A stretch of DNA of 64,000 bases from Gymnopus androsaceus JB14 (Eukaryota; Basidiomycota; Agaricomycetes; Agaricales; Omphalotaceae), in contig ML769460.1 in NCBI GenBank assembly GCA_009733575.1, positions 145,676-209,675 of the forward strand. The letters run 5' to 3'. Each line of letters begins with the position of its first letter. The first letter of the stretch is position 1. The notes below the pieces were generated by a model, which did no database searches, had not been told where the DNA came from, and saw only the letters and a program-made list of their open reading frames with translations. Made by a program: the position numbers and the translations under genes. This document shows, in pieces, positions 1-11,272 of this stretch.

Positions 1-5
1 TCGTT

Positions 6-785
6 ATGGAAAAAGTCCCTGAGGCGAATCGAAAACGCAAGAACCCTCCGACTATTGAAGAAGTCATGACGATCCTATACGACAGACTCGGGAAAGAGGC
101 TCTCGACTGGAACCCTTACGAATACGCTAAACGCAGATCCACAAAAGGTTCGAAGGTCCATTTTGATGACAAGGATTCGGAAAGTGACGACGACACCAAG
201 ACTGACACAAAACCTGCCGTCACTCCCAAGAGTACTAACACGGGGAAGAAGGTAACTCCTGCTAACAAGCCAACTATATCGGAACATGACAAATACGAAG
301 CTCTCGTCAGGAAGATGAACGAGATGTCTATTGCTCTTGCCAACGCCAACCGAAGACCACCTTCTCCTAGATACGACGCTGAAGGTCGAAGATGTTTCAT
401 ATGCGGTCAAGTCCATCAATACCCGCTTAGTCCTGGTAGGTGCGCCGAGACTGGTAAGCTCGTACGTGAAGGTATTCTTGTTCAGGATCAGAACGGTCAT
501 TATACCTTACCGAACGGTATGGAACTACCGAGGTGGGATGGTGTTACGCCTGGCGGTCTCGCAGAGATGCTACGTGCTGAACGACTTGGTACAAACACGA
601 GGAGAAACGCTAGAGATGCACCTCCTCACCAAGTGAACATGGCGATGACGAACACCGTTACCCTCTCTTACGGAGACAGGTGGCAGAACGGAGTCTTAGA
701 TGGCGATGTGTTCGCTGTCTCACCTGTATTACGAAGACGAATACGAGTACGACGAAGAGGCTGCATACTACGAGAACGTTTATAA
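6..785 (+). pseudogene. Gag-like region of Gypsy element 1
   Basis: This frame encodes a charged Gag-like segment: a basic N-terminus, an acidic Lys/Asp stretch near residues 50-65, and a zinc-binding motif near residues 130-146 of the form C-x2-C followed by a spaced Cys (begins CFICGQ). Upstream Gag sequence is presumably outside the window. The frame continues past about position 705 only as arginine-rich noise, while coding-like sequence moves to the next frame, a net +1 shift. It could be a true Gag-to-protease frame change, as some Ty elements use, but the many other shifts in this element make decay or assembly error more likely. Confidence 0.7.
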
Positions 786-2202
786 TACTGACGCTGCTAC
801 TCGTTCTAACAGAAATAACGATAACAGATACGACCCCGCAGATCAAACTGGACGACACAACCGTAGGCCTGACAACTTAGGACCCGCGCGACAAGTACTT
901 CCTCCGTCGTCGAACACTCAGAACAAACAACCACAACATCCTCAGCAGTCTCGCCAACCTCCTCCGAAGATAATTTCACATCGAACTGACGACCACGATC
1001 CCATGGAAGGTGTCGAAAGGGCTCCTCAAAAACCGTCGCAACCTCCTCCGTCACAGCACCAACAACGTATGCCAGCCCCGCCTAACCCATCTACGAGCAA
1101 GATTCCTCCTCCTCCAAATCCGATAAACAGAAAGGATGGATGGAAAGACTCGCTACCCTCGAAGAACTCCGACAATTATCAAAGCTCGAAACCTCCGAAC
1201 CAACAGCAACAAACTCTTCCTTCCGGAACCCATTATCATTACACGTCCGATATACAAGAACGAACTGATCCCAGCAAAATTATGAATCAGCTACTTCAAA
1301 CGAAGGTCGAGATCACGATGGGCGAACTCATAGGGGTCAGCCAACCCTTACAGAAGTTGGTCTCAGATATGGCTCGAACGAAAAGAGCTTATACGAATGG
1401 GAAGGAAGGTAAAGCGAGTTCCGCGGTAGCGGAAGTCTACGATACGATGCAGATGTCCAGCATCGCGGAGAATCTAGAAGTCGAGGTCTCTGACCAACGA
1501 GAGTTCGACAATTTCTTGGTCAGGTACTCTAACTCTGTCACTCAGATGCCCGACAAAAGATACTTTGCGATGACGACGGGTATTATGGAGATTAAACTCG
1601 GTGGAGTCTCATTCCGAGCGATGATAGACTCAGGTTCCGAGTTAAACGTTGTTTCTTTCTTTGTTCCTGAACACGCAAGACTCGTGTTGGATACGTCGGG
1701 GATGAAGTGGAGCCTGAAGGGCATCCACGGCGACGCAGAACCTTTGCGAGGAGTTATCCTCGATGCTCCCATTCAATTAGGCTCACACGATTTTCCTCAT
1801 CACTTATTCGTTTCTTCTCATAAGGTCAGCAACAACTTCGATATCATCCTGGGCCAACCCTTCCTCCAATGGTACGCTAGTCGCCTCGACTACTGGCGTG
1901 AAGGCCACGTCAAGCTTTTCCTGTGGAAAGACGCCAACAAACGCAAGATCCCGCACGTTTCCATTAGTCTAACCGACCCGAAGGACCGTCGAAACACCCA
2001 AACGATGCACCGAGAACCTGAAGACGGCGACGATAGGCCCATAGGGTACTCGAAAGTAGAGGATGTAACGGAAGAAAATTTCTTGAGGGGAACGAGAAAC
2101 GGATTCCGAGTAGGGATTTTTGGTAGAGACGCCAACTTCGACCTTCCAATCGACGTCTGCTACGGTGGGGAGGTCACTAGAAGCCCTTATGGGCAACGAT
2201 GA
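700..2202 (+). pseudogene. Aspartic protease region of Gypsy element 1
   Basis: The region opens with a Tyr/Glu/Asp-rich and then Pro/Gln-rich linker. It reaches a retropepsin-type active site, MIDSGSELNVV, near nucleotide 1,625, and a later ILGQPF block near 1,848 that matches the second conserved protease region. In Ty3/Gypsy elements this enzyme cleaves the polyprotein. The frame ends at 2,202, and the pol sequence resumes one frame over from about 2,170. The family match is firm; whether the frame change is programmed, decay or an assembly insertion cannot be told here. Confidence 0.75.
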
Positions 2203-3674
2203 GTTTTCCGATTTTGACTCTTTATTTTCTGTACATCCTGCTGCTGATACTTATGACCCATTTCTTAGAGAATACGCCGCTTTGACCGGTACTTATTATG
2301 CTGACATACCAAGAACTCCATGGACGGCTAGAGCATTCGCTGACTCGCCCCAACGCATCTGTAACTTCAATCAATCCGAGCCAAAGCTCGTCGCTGCATT
2401 AACTTATTCGACAGCTCTTTCAAATACTTATTCTGTTTCTCATTCAATGCTGCCAACTACATCCTCGAAACCGAAACAGGTTCAACAAAAACGCCCATAT
2501 AAACCGGCTGCTCGAAAATATCGTCCTGTACCCACCTATCTTCCCGACACTGGGACAAACCGTGCTCAATACCGTCCTATTCCTCCTCCTGAACCGCTCG
2601 AACTACCTACGAACCCTCCTCCTCGTGCCTCCCTCAAATGCGGGACGCGTCTCACTCGAGATCGACTAGACGACATGTTCACCAGAATCGAACCAAATAT
2701 CCTTTCCGAGGTCGAATTAAATCTTTTAGCGTGGATCGTCGTCCAACGAGAACAAGCCTTCGCTTGGGAACACGTAGAAAGAGGCTCCTTCTCGAGAGAG
2801 TATTTCGACGACTACGAGATTCCAGTTATCGAACACACACCTTGGCAACGCAAACCAATTATCGTCCCTAACGCTATCCTCGACGCCGTAAAGCAGGAGA
2901 TCTATAAGGGTGATCTTGCTGGGCGATTCGAACCCACTCAATCAAGTTACCGTTCCGCTCTATTTGCAGTCATGAAGAAGAACGGAGTTCGATTAGTGGT
3001 AAACCTTGAAGAGCTGAACGCAGTCTCTATCAAGGATTCTAGTCTTCCCCCTAACATTTCCGAGTTTATTCAAGATTTTGTAGGTTTCTCCATGTACGGT
3101 CTCTTCGACTTATTCTCCGGATTCGACGCGAGATGGGTGTCCGTCCGCTCAAGACCTTTACAAGCGTTCCATTCTCCGGCTGGTGCAAGACAACAAGCCA
3201 CACTCGTTCAAGGCCATACGAACTCTGTCCAAGAGTTTCAACGATGCGTTGATTATTCTCTCACTCACGTACGAGACTATGCTCGGGCATTTGTGGACGA
3301 TTGTGCTGTGAAGGGCCCTCGTTCTCGATACGATAGCGTCGAGATTCATCCTGGAATCAGAAAGTTCGTCTGGGAATACGCACAACGCATGGATCTCATG
3401 TTGGGATGTCTCATTCGGGCAGGGATGACCGCCTCTGGTGCGAAAGTTATCCTCGCTGCCTTTAAACTGAAGATTGTAGGTTCGATGGTATCACACGAGG
3501 GCTGGTGGATGGACGTTACGATGGTCTCGAAAGTCCTGAATTGGCCGGTACCGACCAACCTCACGCTTCTCTGCGGCTTCTTAGGAACTGCGGGAGTTGG
3601 AAGGAGATGGATCAAAGGGTTTGCAATTATCGCTAAGCCTTTGACTATTATGCTCCGTGGAACTGACAAAATTA
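2120..3674 (+). pseudogene. Reverse transcriptase segment of Gypsy element 1
   Basis: After an N-terminal region of about 230 codons the RT core follows: a block resembling the RT substrate-binding region near nucleotide 2,950, a FSGFD block near 3,115, and FVDD (the YxDD-type catalytic motif, with Phe-Val) near 3,288. A thumb-like region with FLGTAG follows near 3,580. The segment stops where the Tc1 element entered at TA 3,673-3,674. Skipping the insertion joins it in frame to sequence starting at 5,289, so the Tc1 insertion came after this part of the frame was formed. Confidence 0.8.
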
Positions 3675-3882
3675 CTGTGGCGGCGAAAATTAACCGAACA
3701 CGTGAAATTTTTGATCGCAATGTCAATAGCGCAAGAACGAGTACAGTTTAGAACTAGCTCTAAGGGACAAATTTGTAGCGTTTTCGATTCTGCAGATACT
3801 CCATTTCATACGATAAAAAAATATTAAGATTTGGGCAAGTAATAGAGCGTACAAACTGAAGCATCATTTTTGATGGTGTAAT
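3675..3882 (+). repeat. Left 208-bp terminal inverted repeat of the Tc1 element
   Basis: Matches the reverse complement of 5,079-5,286 from CTGTGGCGGC through GGTGTAAT, with differences at offset 11 (G/A) and near the CATACG/CATACA position. Homology stops sharply at 3,882. Confidence 0.95.
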
Positions 3883-3995
3883 ATTTCGTAATTTTCAATA
3901 TCTTGACTTTCAACCACCAGTATACGACGCGTTATTGCTCTTTTTCCGCAATTCTTTTTGCACAATCATCCTTAACGGCACCCTACGCTTCCATA

Positions 3996-5010
3996 ATGCA
4001 CTTCACTCCCACCAAAAGAGCGCGTGTTTGCACTCTCCGTGACCAAGGAATGACATTCCGCCAAATTCAGGAAGTTGTTGGTGGAAGCGTGTCATTGGTG
4101 CATGCTGTCTACTCCAAATACCATGAAAATGAAGATTGGTATACCACCATCCCTAACCGAGGCCGAAAATCTGCTTCTTACTGACTCTGACCGCCAATTT
4201 GCTGTGCGTTTGATCAAACGTGGCAAGTGCCTGACAGCTGCAGACGTCCAGCGCAGGTATTTTCCGCATGTTAGCGAGAGAAGAATGCGTGAAATCCTTG
4301 CAGAAGAGGGTCTCCATGGTTGCCGAAAGCGAAAGAAGTTCTTCCTTACCTAAAAAACACATCCAAAAGCGCGTTCAGTGGGCAGCAGATCATGAAAATT
4401 GGACCACGGAAAATTGGCGAGCTGTCGTTTACTCTGATGAGTCTAAATTTAATCTCAGAGGGTCGGATGGGATTCAGTATTGTCGAAGGAGGTCTGGGGA
4501 AGAGTTTGAGCCACAAAATGTACGGCCAGTGCTGAAGCATGGTGGTGGAAGTGTGATGGTGTGGGGATGCATGACCTCGGCGGGCTGGGGTTGGCTCGTT
4601 TTGATCGAGGGCACAATGGATGCTGAGCTGTATTGCTCAGTATTGGAGGAGGGCCTTCTCACGACATTGGATGACCTCAAAATCAACCGTTCAGACATCA
4701 TATTCCAACAGGATAATGACCCCAAGCACAAATCCTGCCGAGCAATGCAATGGCTCAGTGACCAAGGCTTCGATCTTTTGCCTTGGCCGCCAAATTCTCC
4801 GGACCAAAACCTTATTGAAAATGCCTGGTTCGAACTCGAGAAGCGTGTCAACTGTCGGGCACGCCGTCCAAACAATAAAGCTGCTCTTTGGGAGGCTTTA
4901 CAGGAGGAATGGAGGAATTTGCCGGCAGAGCTGCTGGACAACCTTTATGACAGTGCACGTGTCGTTTGGTTGCTCTCCAGGCTTCGAAGGGCCAGTGGAC
5001 CAAGTATTAG
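3996..5010 (+). pseudogene. Tc1-family transposase, frameshifted
   Basis: An ATG at 3,996 opens a helix-turn-helix N-terminus with the RDQGMTFRQI block. The DDE core shows YSDESKF (first Asp), FQQDNDPKH (second Asp) and LIENAW (Glu). Exactly 34 residues lie between the second Asp and the Glu, the DD34E spacing of Tc1. The likely natural end is a KGQWTKY-type tail with TAG at 5,008-5,010. Reading through needs frame changes near 4,170 and 4,350 (each one extra base) and another near 4,965. As assembled it cannot make a full transposase. It might be an assembly problem, because the terminal repeats look fresh. Confidence 0.88.
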
Positions 5011-5078
5011 TATCATTCTTTGTACTACTTTGCAGTTTACTTTTGACATCGTACATATTTCTTCCATTCCGACTCAAA

Positions 5079-5286
5079 ATTACACCATCAAAAATGATGC
5101 TTCAGTTTGTACGCTCTATTACTTGCCCAAATCTTAATATTTTTTTATTGTATGAAATGGAGTATCTGCAGAATCGAAAACGCTACAAATTTGTCCCTTA
5201 GAGCTAGTTCTAAACTGTACTCGTTCTTGCGCTATTGACATTGCGATCAAAAATTTCACGTGTTCGGTTAATTTTTGCCGCCACAG
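5079..5286 (-). repeat. Right 208-bp terminal inverted repeat of the Tc1 element
   Basis: Inverted partner of 3,675-3,882. It lies downstream of the transposase stop and ends at the TA duplication. Confidence 0.95.
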
Positions 5287-7542
5287 TACCTTCGAGATGT
5301 CAACCGAAGCTTTAGAGGCGTTTGAAGAACTCAAGCATCGCGTTTCCATTGCGCCTGTCATCATCACTATAGACTACCAGGTCGCAATACTCGTACTACG
5401 CAAGATCTTACGCAAATCCGACGAAGGATTAGTCATAGTTGCCACGGATGGTTGTTCTACAGGTGCTGGTTGGGCCGTTTACCAATATCGTGAAGGGAAG
5501 AAGAGGCCCGCTGGGTTTGGGTCGTGCACGTTCAACGAAAGAGAACAGAACTACGGTCAGCCCAAATCCGAATTATACGCTACTTACCGTGCTTTCAAAG
5601 AGCTCCGCCACCAAATATGGGCAATCCTTTTTAGACTCAACCACGACGCTATATCCCTTGCCAAGATGATCTCGGATCCTGACGATGTCCCCAACGCTCC
5701 CATTATGCATTGGATTGCTTACATCCGGCTATTCAATTTTGAAACGAATCATGTCCCCGCACTCAATCACAAGGTAGAAGATGGTCTATCAAGAAGACCC
5801 CACGTCGAGGGCAAACACATAGAGACATGCGAAGAACAAGATGCTTTTCTGGACGCTTTTATAAACACAATCAAGGTTTCGAGATCAGCTAAGTACATTT
5901 TCGATTCGCTTTTTATTAAATTTTCCCCCAACTATGATGATACATGGAGAACACAGCTTGTGACCCATTGCGTGGCCAAGTCCAGTGCACTCCAGCTCTA
6001 CGAGCATCATCCTGGGCGAGTTTCTCGCTTTTCTGATGCTTTCTCGTCTTTCTCGTCACGTTCCGCTCTTCGTTTTGTTTCTCAATACGATATTCGCTCA
6101 CTTCCTGAGTTCCTCGAGAGACGAACCCCTAGGAACATCATACAAACGTACTCCATTGGAGGCGAACTGATATCCACAGAGATCACGACGTACGACGTGT
6201 TCTTGACACGCTCAAATATCCAAGAACCGAAACCGCACTCCTTCAAGATACTCGATAGTGATGGGATGGACTACTGGAACGAGATCAGGAAATTTCTCGA
6301 AACAGGTGTAGTCCCCTCCTTTTGTGATACCGATTCGAGGAGATTGGCGTTTTACAAACATGTGAGAAGGTTTTTCTTGCGAGACAGAAAAATTTGGCTT
6401 ACTCCGAAGAGGAACGGAGATGATTCACTGCCTAGACTCGTGGTTGTGGACGTAGATCATCGTGGATCGTTGATGGCGGAAGCTCACAACAAGACAGGGC
6501 ATCGTGGTCGAGACGCGACCTACATGCACTTGAAGCTCCGTTTTTATTGGCCAAACATGTATGATGCCGTGTCGTACTTCGTACGCTCGTGCATCGAGTG
6601 TCAGAAACTGATTCATCCTCTCCCCGTAGTTCCGCATAACATCTCATGGCAAACTCCCTTGCTTCGTCACTTCAATCTCGACAGTATCCATATGCCGGAC
6701 GGAATAGGTGGTTACAAGTACATCATCCAGGCCATTGAACCAAATATTCTCTGGGTTGAGGCTGATGCTTTGAAGAAGCTGAACGCTAGATCGGTCACCA
6801 AGTTCATCTATACTAACCTCATTTGCAGATTTGGGTGCATCCCGGTTATCTCCATGGACGGTGGTCCGGAGTTCAAGGAAGAAGTCTTACAACTCCTTTC
6901 GCACACAGTATCGATGCAAGATTGTCCTTTCGACTCCTTACCACCCTCAGGGAAACGCTACAGTCGAAAGAGCACACATTCCTCTCATGGAGGCCATTGT
7001 CAAGTCGTGTGGTGATCACATTGGCCAATGGCCAAAGCACTTAGCTCCCGCACTATTCGCGATTCGAGTTACAATTTCGAGATCTACCGGTTTTTCCCCT
7101 GTTTTATTTGCTGTATGGCACTCACCCCGTTCTTTCATTTGATCTCGCAGAATCCACTTGGTCGACACTCGATTGGGATCAGGTAGACGATACAGTTTCT
7201 CTCCTGGCGACACGTATTCTCCAATTGAGACGAAGGGATCCAAAACTTCAAGAAGCAAACGAGTCCGTTCGATGTTCAAGACAGCGCGCTATCGACGATC
7301 TCATGAAACGTCATCACAACCAGCTCGATTTCCATGAATACGAACCCGGTATGTACGTCTGGCTGAGGGAATCCCAGCTCGAGACCCAGAAAGGTAACAA
7401 GACTGACTGGACGTACTCGGGTCCATACGTTATTCACGCTAAACGAGAGTCGGGTTCAGTTTGTCCTCAGAGAGCTCGACGGTGCTATCATGCACGGACA
7501 CGTTCACGTCCAGAGACTAAGACTCTTCTTCTTTCGTCCTGA
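5287..7542 (+). pseudogene. RNase H and integrase segment of Gypsy element 1
   Basis: Downstream of the Tc1 insertion, pol resumes with an RNase H domain (VATDGCSTGAGW near 5,440; an acidic catalytic-like LYATYRA block near 5,575). The integrase follows: a His/Cys zinc finger (HRGRD ... CIECQ, about 6,500-6,602), the catalytic Asp residues in FNLDSIH near 6,680 and SMDGGPEF near 6,855, and the Glu in TVERAH near 6,965, which lies in the next frame. Further +1 changes occur near 7,100, where one T too many in a T-run would explain it, and near 7,450. A GPYVIHA block near 7,420 fits the integrase C-terminal region. Confidence 0.8.
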
Positions 7543-8023
7543 CAACCAATCGCTAAATTCTTCGATTCCTTCCAGACCAAAGATCCGCAGAACCAAAGTC
7601 CACTTAGCGCAACAGATCGACACCGAGATGTCCGAGGGGATTTCTGAAACGAGTCTGACGTATTCAGACGTTCACTCTGGTCACTTCTCCACAGTCTCTG
7701 CGAGGATTCAAGAATTCGTTAGAAACGAGGCCATGGAGGCTCTCGAAAACGGTGTGTCGTCATCCAATTCGACTTATTTCGTTCGTCCTTTTCCGTTCCG
7801 TTCAAGTTGGTTCGAGTTTCACTCGAACTATCCCTCTCTGTGTTGACGTGACGCGTTAGCGCTCCCAGCGCTTACGCGCTTCCCGATTGAGCACTCAGAT
7901 TGCTTGATCAATTCAATTCGCTGCTTCTATTCGTCACGTTACTGTTGCTTCTGTCGGCTGTGGACTCAGATATAATCCCTCGTCTCTTTTGATCGTAAAA
8001 ATTTCTCTTTCTTTTCCCCCGTC

Positions 8024-9501
8024 ATGTCCATCTCTCCCGACTTGGGTGGGATGTCGCATTCCACTACCGTTTCTACCGATATCGACACAGCTCAAGGCTA
8101 CGATTCCCGCTCTTTCGACCCCAAGTGCCTATCGAGATTCTTCCACTGCTTTCTCTTCCCGTTCTTCTTCCGTTGTTTCCAGTCGCTCGACAGCGTCCTC
8201 TCTCATCTCCTTTTACGCGGAAGCTGAAGCCCCAAATGATTTGGCTTTGGTACCGTACATTGGTCCAGATTCGTCGGCGTTTCCGCCTCTGCCTGTAGTC
8301 CCTATGCAGCGCAGAGTCATTGATTCTTTTGAGGACCGCTTGTCCACATGGTCCGTGGAGGAAAAGTTGTATTTCGAACATCACGACGCTATTTTTGCTC
8401 AATTGGTTACTGGAGACCCGCCTCATTTTCCTTCAACAGGTTACACTAATTGTCTTCGAAGCGAGGTTCGCCACTTCTCCGTCATCGCTCCCCGGTACCC
8501 TCGCAGTTATACAAGATCGAGGCCTGTGGCTACTGATAACGAGTACGAGAGAGCATGGCGCGAGTCTCACTTCGATGAGCACCGTGATTGGCTAGAGTAT
8601 GGGCGAGCTTGGCACGCCATTCGTATCGCGTACGGCGACAATGGTTGCCAACCTATCTTCTATTTTCCTATTGCTTCGTTCACTCCTTCTAGATCGTCCA
8701 AACGTCCCTGGGGTGTCTTCACACCACATGGTATCCTGCGGGGTGATTTCTACAACGAGATCATTCCTGCTCCTCTCAACGAGTATCCGCGCAACTTGGG
8801 TACAGGTCCTCGCAAGCGCTTCTCCATTCTCGGTGCTCATTACGACAAGCGGGAAGAATATATCGACCGTTATCCACACGACTCCCCTGTGCGCCAGGAC
8901 CTCGCTATCCGTTTCATGTACGAGGAGACCGCTGAGGTCGAGCTAGGTGGTGAAGTTTTCTTCGTTCCCATCACAAAATTCGCCTTTCGTCGCGATTCCG
9001 ACCTTTCATTTATCGAAATCTACGGAACGGTCGCCGACTACAGTGTCACGAACCGTTATAGCGTTCCACAAAACGTGTCGTCCTGTCTCAGCAAGAAATC
9101 CTTCAAGGCAATGGTCAAACGTTTCCGCCTCCCCACAGATTCCGAGCGCGTTGAATTTACGTGGTCATCCATTAGGTCCTCTCGAAGTTCTCATCGATCG
9201 TCATTCAGGTCGTGCTCTTTACCGGAAAGCTTCTCGTAATATGGTAGAGGAAGAAGCGTTCGTGTTGTGGTTGAAGACCTCGACTCGGAACGAGTATTGG
9301 AGCAAGGACTGGTTTGACTTTTACTCATGTTTTATTGATTCTAGCGCAGCTGCTCGTCGTGTCTGGACCCCAGACTTTGATGCTCGTGTCGAATGGGCAT
9401 TCTACGATCTGCCGGATATCTCGTGGGACGTGGAATTGGTGTATGGTGGGATGAATTCGTCTGGATATTGGCAAGGGATGGTTAGATGGTTCCATGGTTA
9501 G
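8024..9501 (+). pseudogene. Accessory ORF downstream of pol in Gypsy element 1
   Basis: Coding-like sequence of about 490 codons lies between the integrase and the 3' end of the element. An ATG at 8,024 starts it; the frame moves by +1 near 8,130 and again near 9,165, and the final stop is at 9,499-9,501. It begins Ser-rich and becomes a soluble-looking domain rich in Tyr, Trp, Arg and Asp (EKLYFEHHDAIF, GWLEYGRAWH-like blocks). I see no signal peptide, membrane segment or catalytic motif and do not recognise the family. Most Ty3/Gypsy elements lack an ORF here apart from env-like genes. Its start and joins are inferences. Confidence 0.5.
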
Positions 9502-10605
9502 TTTGTATCCGTCACGCGTCCACGATTTTCCCTCCCGCGTCCATTACTTCCCGGTCACCATCCTCTCTCTGCCAAGCTCCCTCCTTCGTGTTTGTTATTT
9601 CTTGTTGTTCCCTCACGCGTCATCGTTCCCATTCGCCTTCACCTGCTGCATTTGTCTACTCACACTCCCTTTTCTTCGCGTTTGGTACATGACCGTTTCT
9701 CTCTTCCCTTTTCTTATACATATATTTCTCCTTTAGTTCCTTCCTTTCTTTTACTTACGAGTACGAGGCCGTACTCAAACTATCCCTCTCTGTAGAGGAG
9801 TTGGTCGCTTCACTCATCGATATAATCATTTTCGATTCGTTCTACGATACTCCATAATTTTCTTAACCCTCAATGTCCTTCACTCCCTTTCTCTTCCCTT
9901 TCCTCACTACTTACGCTTCAAGGGATACGAGGAGAACGTGAAGGAGAGTCCGGGCCTCCACTACGACGCCAGAGACTTGCCAACTCTGCGGAGAGCTTTG
10001 TCCACTCTCTATCGTCGTAGGGGAACGCGTCAAGAGGTACCCCGACTCTTCCTGATCCGGAACCGAGTTGAACTATCAAAGAAGCCCGACGTCAATCCTT
10101 AATTAAAAAGTCACGCATGAACCTTATTTTCCGGTCTCTCTTATACTACGTCGATTTGTTCCCCAATATCATCTCTTTTCCCCCCAAAACCACCACCTGC
10201 GTGAACGGTAGTTTAGCAGGATCTCTTCGACACTGACTGTCTACGGAGTAGCGGTTTTCTTTGTTGTTTCTTCGTACGAGATCTTGCTTGATAAGCTCAA
10301 TCTCATAATCTATCCGATCTCTTCGTGACCTTGTCCTTGTCGCCACTCGCGACGCGTCGAACATATAACTTGTTCGATTCTAGTTCCACTTCTTCAATAT
10401 CCGAGCCTGTAGACTCGGATAATCGCTACCTACTATAGGTGAAGCGTTGCTTCGACCCGACTAGCGCACTGCTCGTTCTTTCTTAGGACGATTCTCTCTT
10501 CTACACTGGTTGCATGTTTTCAGATTGCTTAGTTTGTTCGGCTAGAATCCCCATTGCAGAACACTAGGATATTGTGAAACTTCGGATTGGGCAGAAGCAA
10601 ATCGG
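9502..10605 (+). other. Non-coding 3' part of Gypsy element 1
   Basis: Pyrimidine-rich sequence (long T/C runs 9,500-9,910) followed by about 600 bp without a convincing gene. The 3' LTR presumably lies here, but without the 5' LTR in the window I cannot set its borders. Confidence 0.5.
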
Positions 10606-11272
10606 ATGGGGAGAAGCAAAACTGCACCCGCAGGTAAGTTTCCTTATTTTCCACTTCATTAATATTATTACACTCATGATATTCAATATCAATAGAAAGC
10701 TAGCACTCTCAACAACTTCCTCATCCTCTCCGGCACTTTTGTCTTGCAGAACTGATGAAGAGAGCAGCTTGTGAATGTTGAACTTCAAATACATTGGTTT
10801 AAACCTTTGGTGCATCTGTTCTTTGAAATTCTTGCCTCTTTAGTTGCTTATTGGCTTGCTAAACATTTAGCTTGCACATGTAGCTACTTGGTCTGGAGCT
10901 TTTTTGGGTTTTCGGTGTCTTATTTCTTTGAAATTATTGTTATTCACTCTCTCATTGGCTGGTAAAGTTTTTGATAGCACAGGCTTTCGGATTTTTTGGA
11001 CATTGCAGAGACCCCAGATGTAACATATATAAACTATACATATTTTTGAACCTCTACTGGACTACCGCCTCATTATTTGCTATGGGGAAGTCAGTAAAAA
11101 CCCTGAAGCTCCCCATCCTATCAAAAAATCTTGCAAAGGTCGTGCTCCCAGCTTTGATGCTGGTTCCAAAAAATCTACTTCATCACTTAGCTCTGTGGCT
11201 TCAAAGGTCATTGATGGACTCAAGAAAATCAGCAAGTCAGTCCACAAGTCAGTGAAATCTTGACTTCCCAAA

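Larger units (their letters stand above)
3675..5286 (+). mobile_element. Tc1/mariner (DD34E) transposon, 1,612 bp, with TA target duplication
   Basis: The element begins CTGTGGCGGC and ends in the inverted copy, flanked by TA on each side (3,673-3,674 and 5,287-5,288), the target duplication of IS630-Tc1-mariner elements. Its inverted repeats are unusually long (208 bp) and differ at only two positions I could find, so the insertion is recent or the ends are conserved. It splits the pol gene of Gypsy element 1. The transposase inside is frameshifted. Confidence 0.95.
1..10560 (+). mobile_element. Decayed Ty3/Gypsy-type LTR retrotransposon (element 1), 5' end outside window
   Basis: Gag zinc knuckle, aspartic protease, reverse transcriptase, RNase H and integrase motifs follow one another on the plus strand in the order typical of Ty3/Gypsy elements, then an accessory ORF. 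The 5' LTR lies before the window, so no LTR pair can be compared. The 3' limit is approximate: CpG-containing sequence gives way to CpG-poor hAT sequence near 10,560. The reading frame changes repeatedly (about 705-785, 2,120-2,200, 6,890, 7,100, 7,450, 8,130, 9,165), so no intact polyprotein remains as assembled. A Tc1/mariner element interrupts the RT-RNase H boundary. Confidence 0.85.

Noticed and set aside
700..2202. Programmed +1 frameshifts between gag, protease and RT in Gypsy element 1
   Set aside because: The same net +1 shifts occur at many unrelated places including host genes, so there is no reason to see regulation here.
9486..9795. Three overlapping Phe/Leu/Ser-rich open frames
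   Set aside because: Artefacts of the pyrimidine-rich tract in the 3' part of Gypsy element 1.
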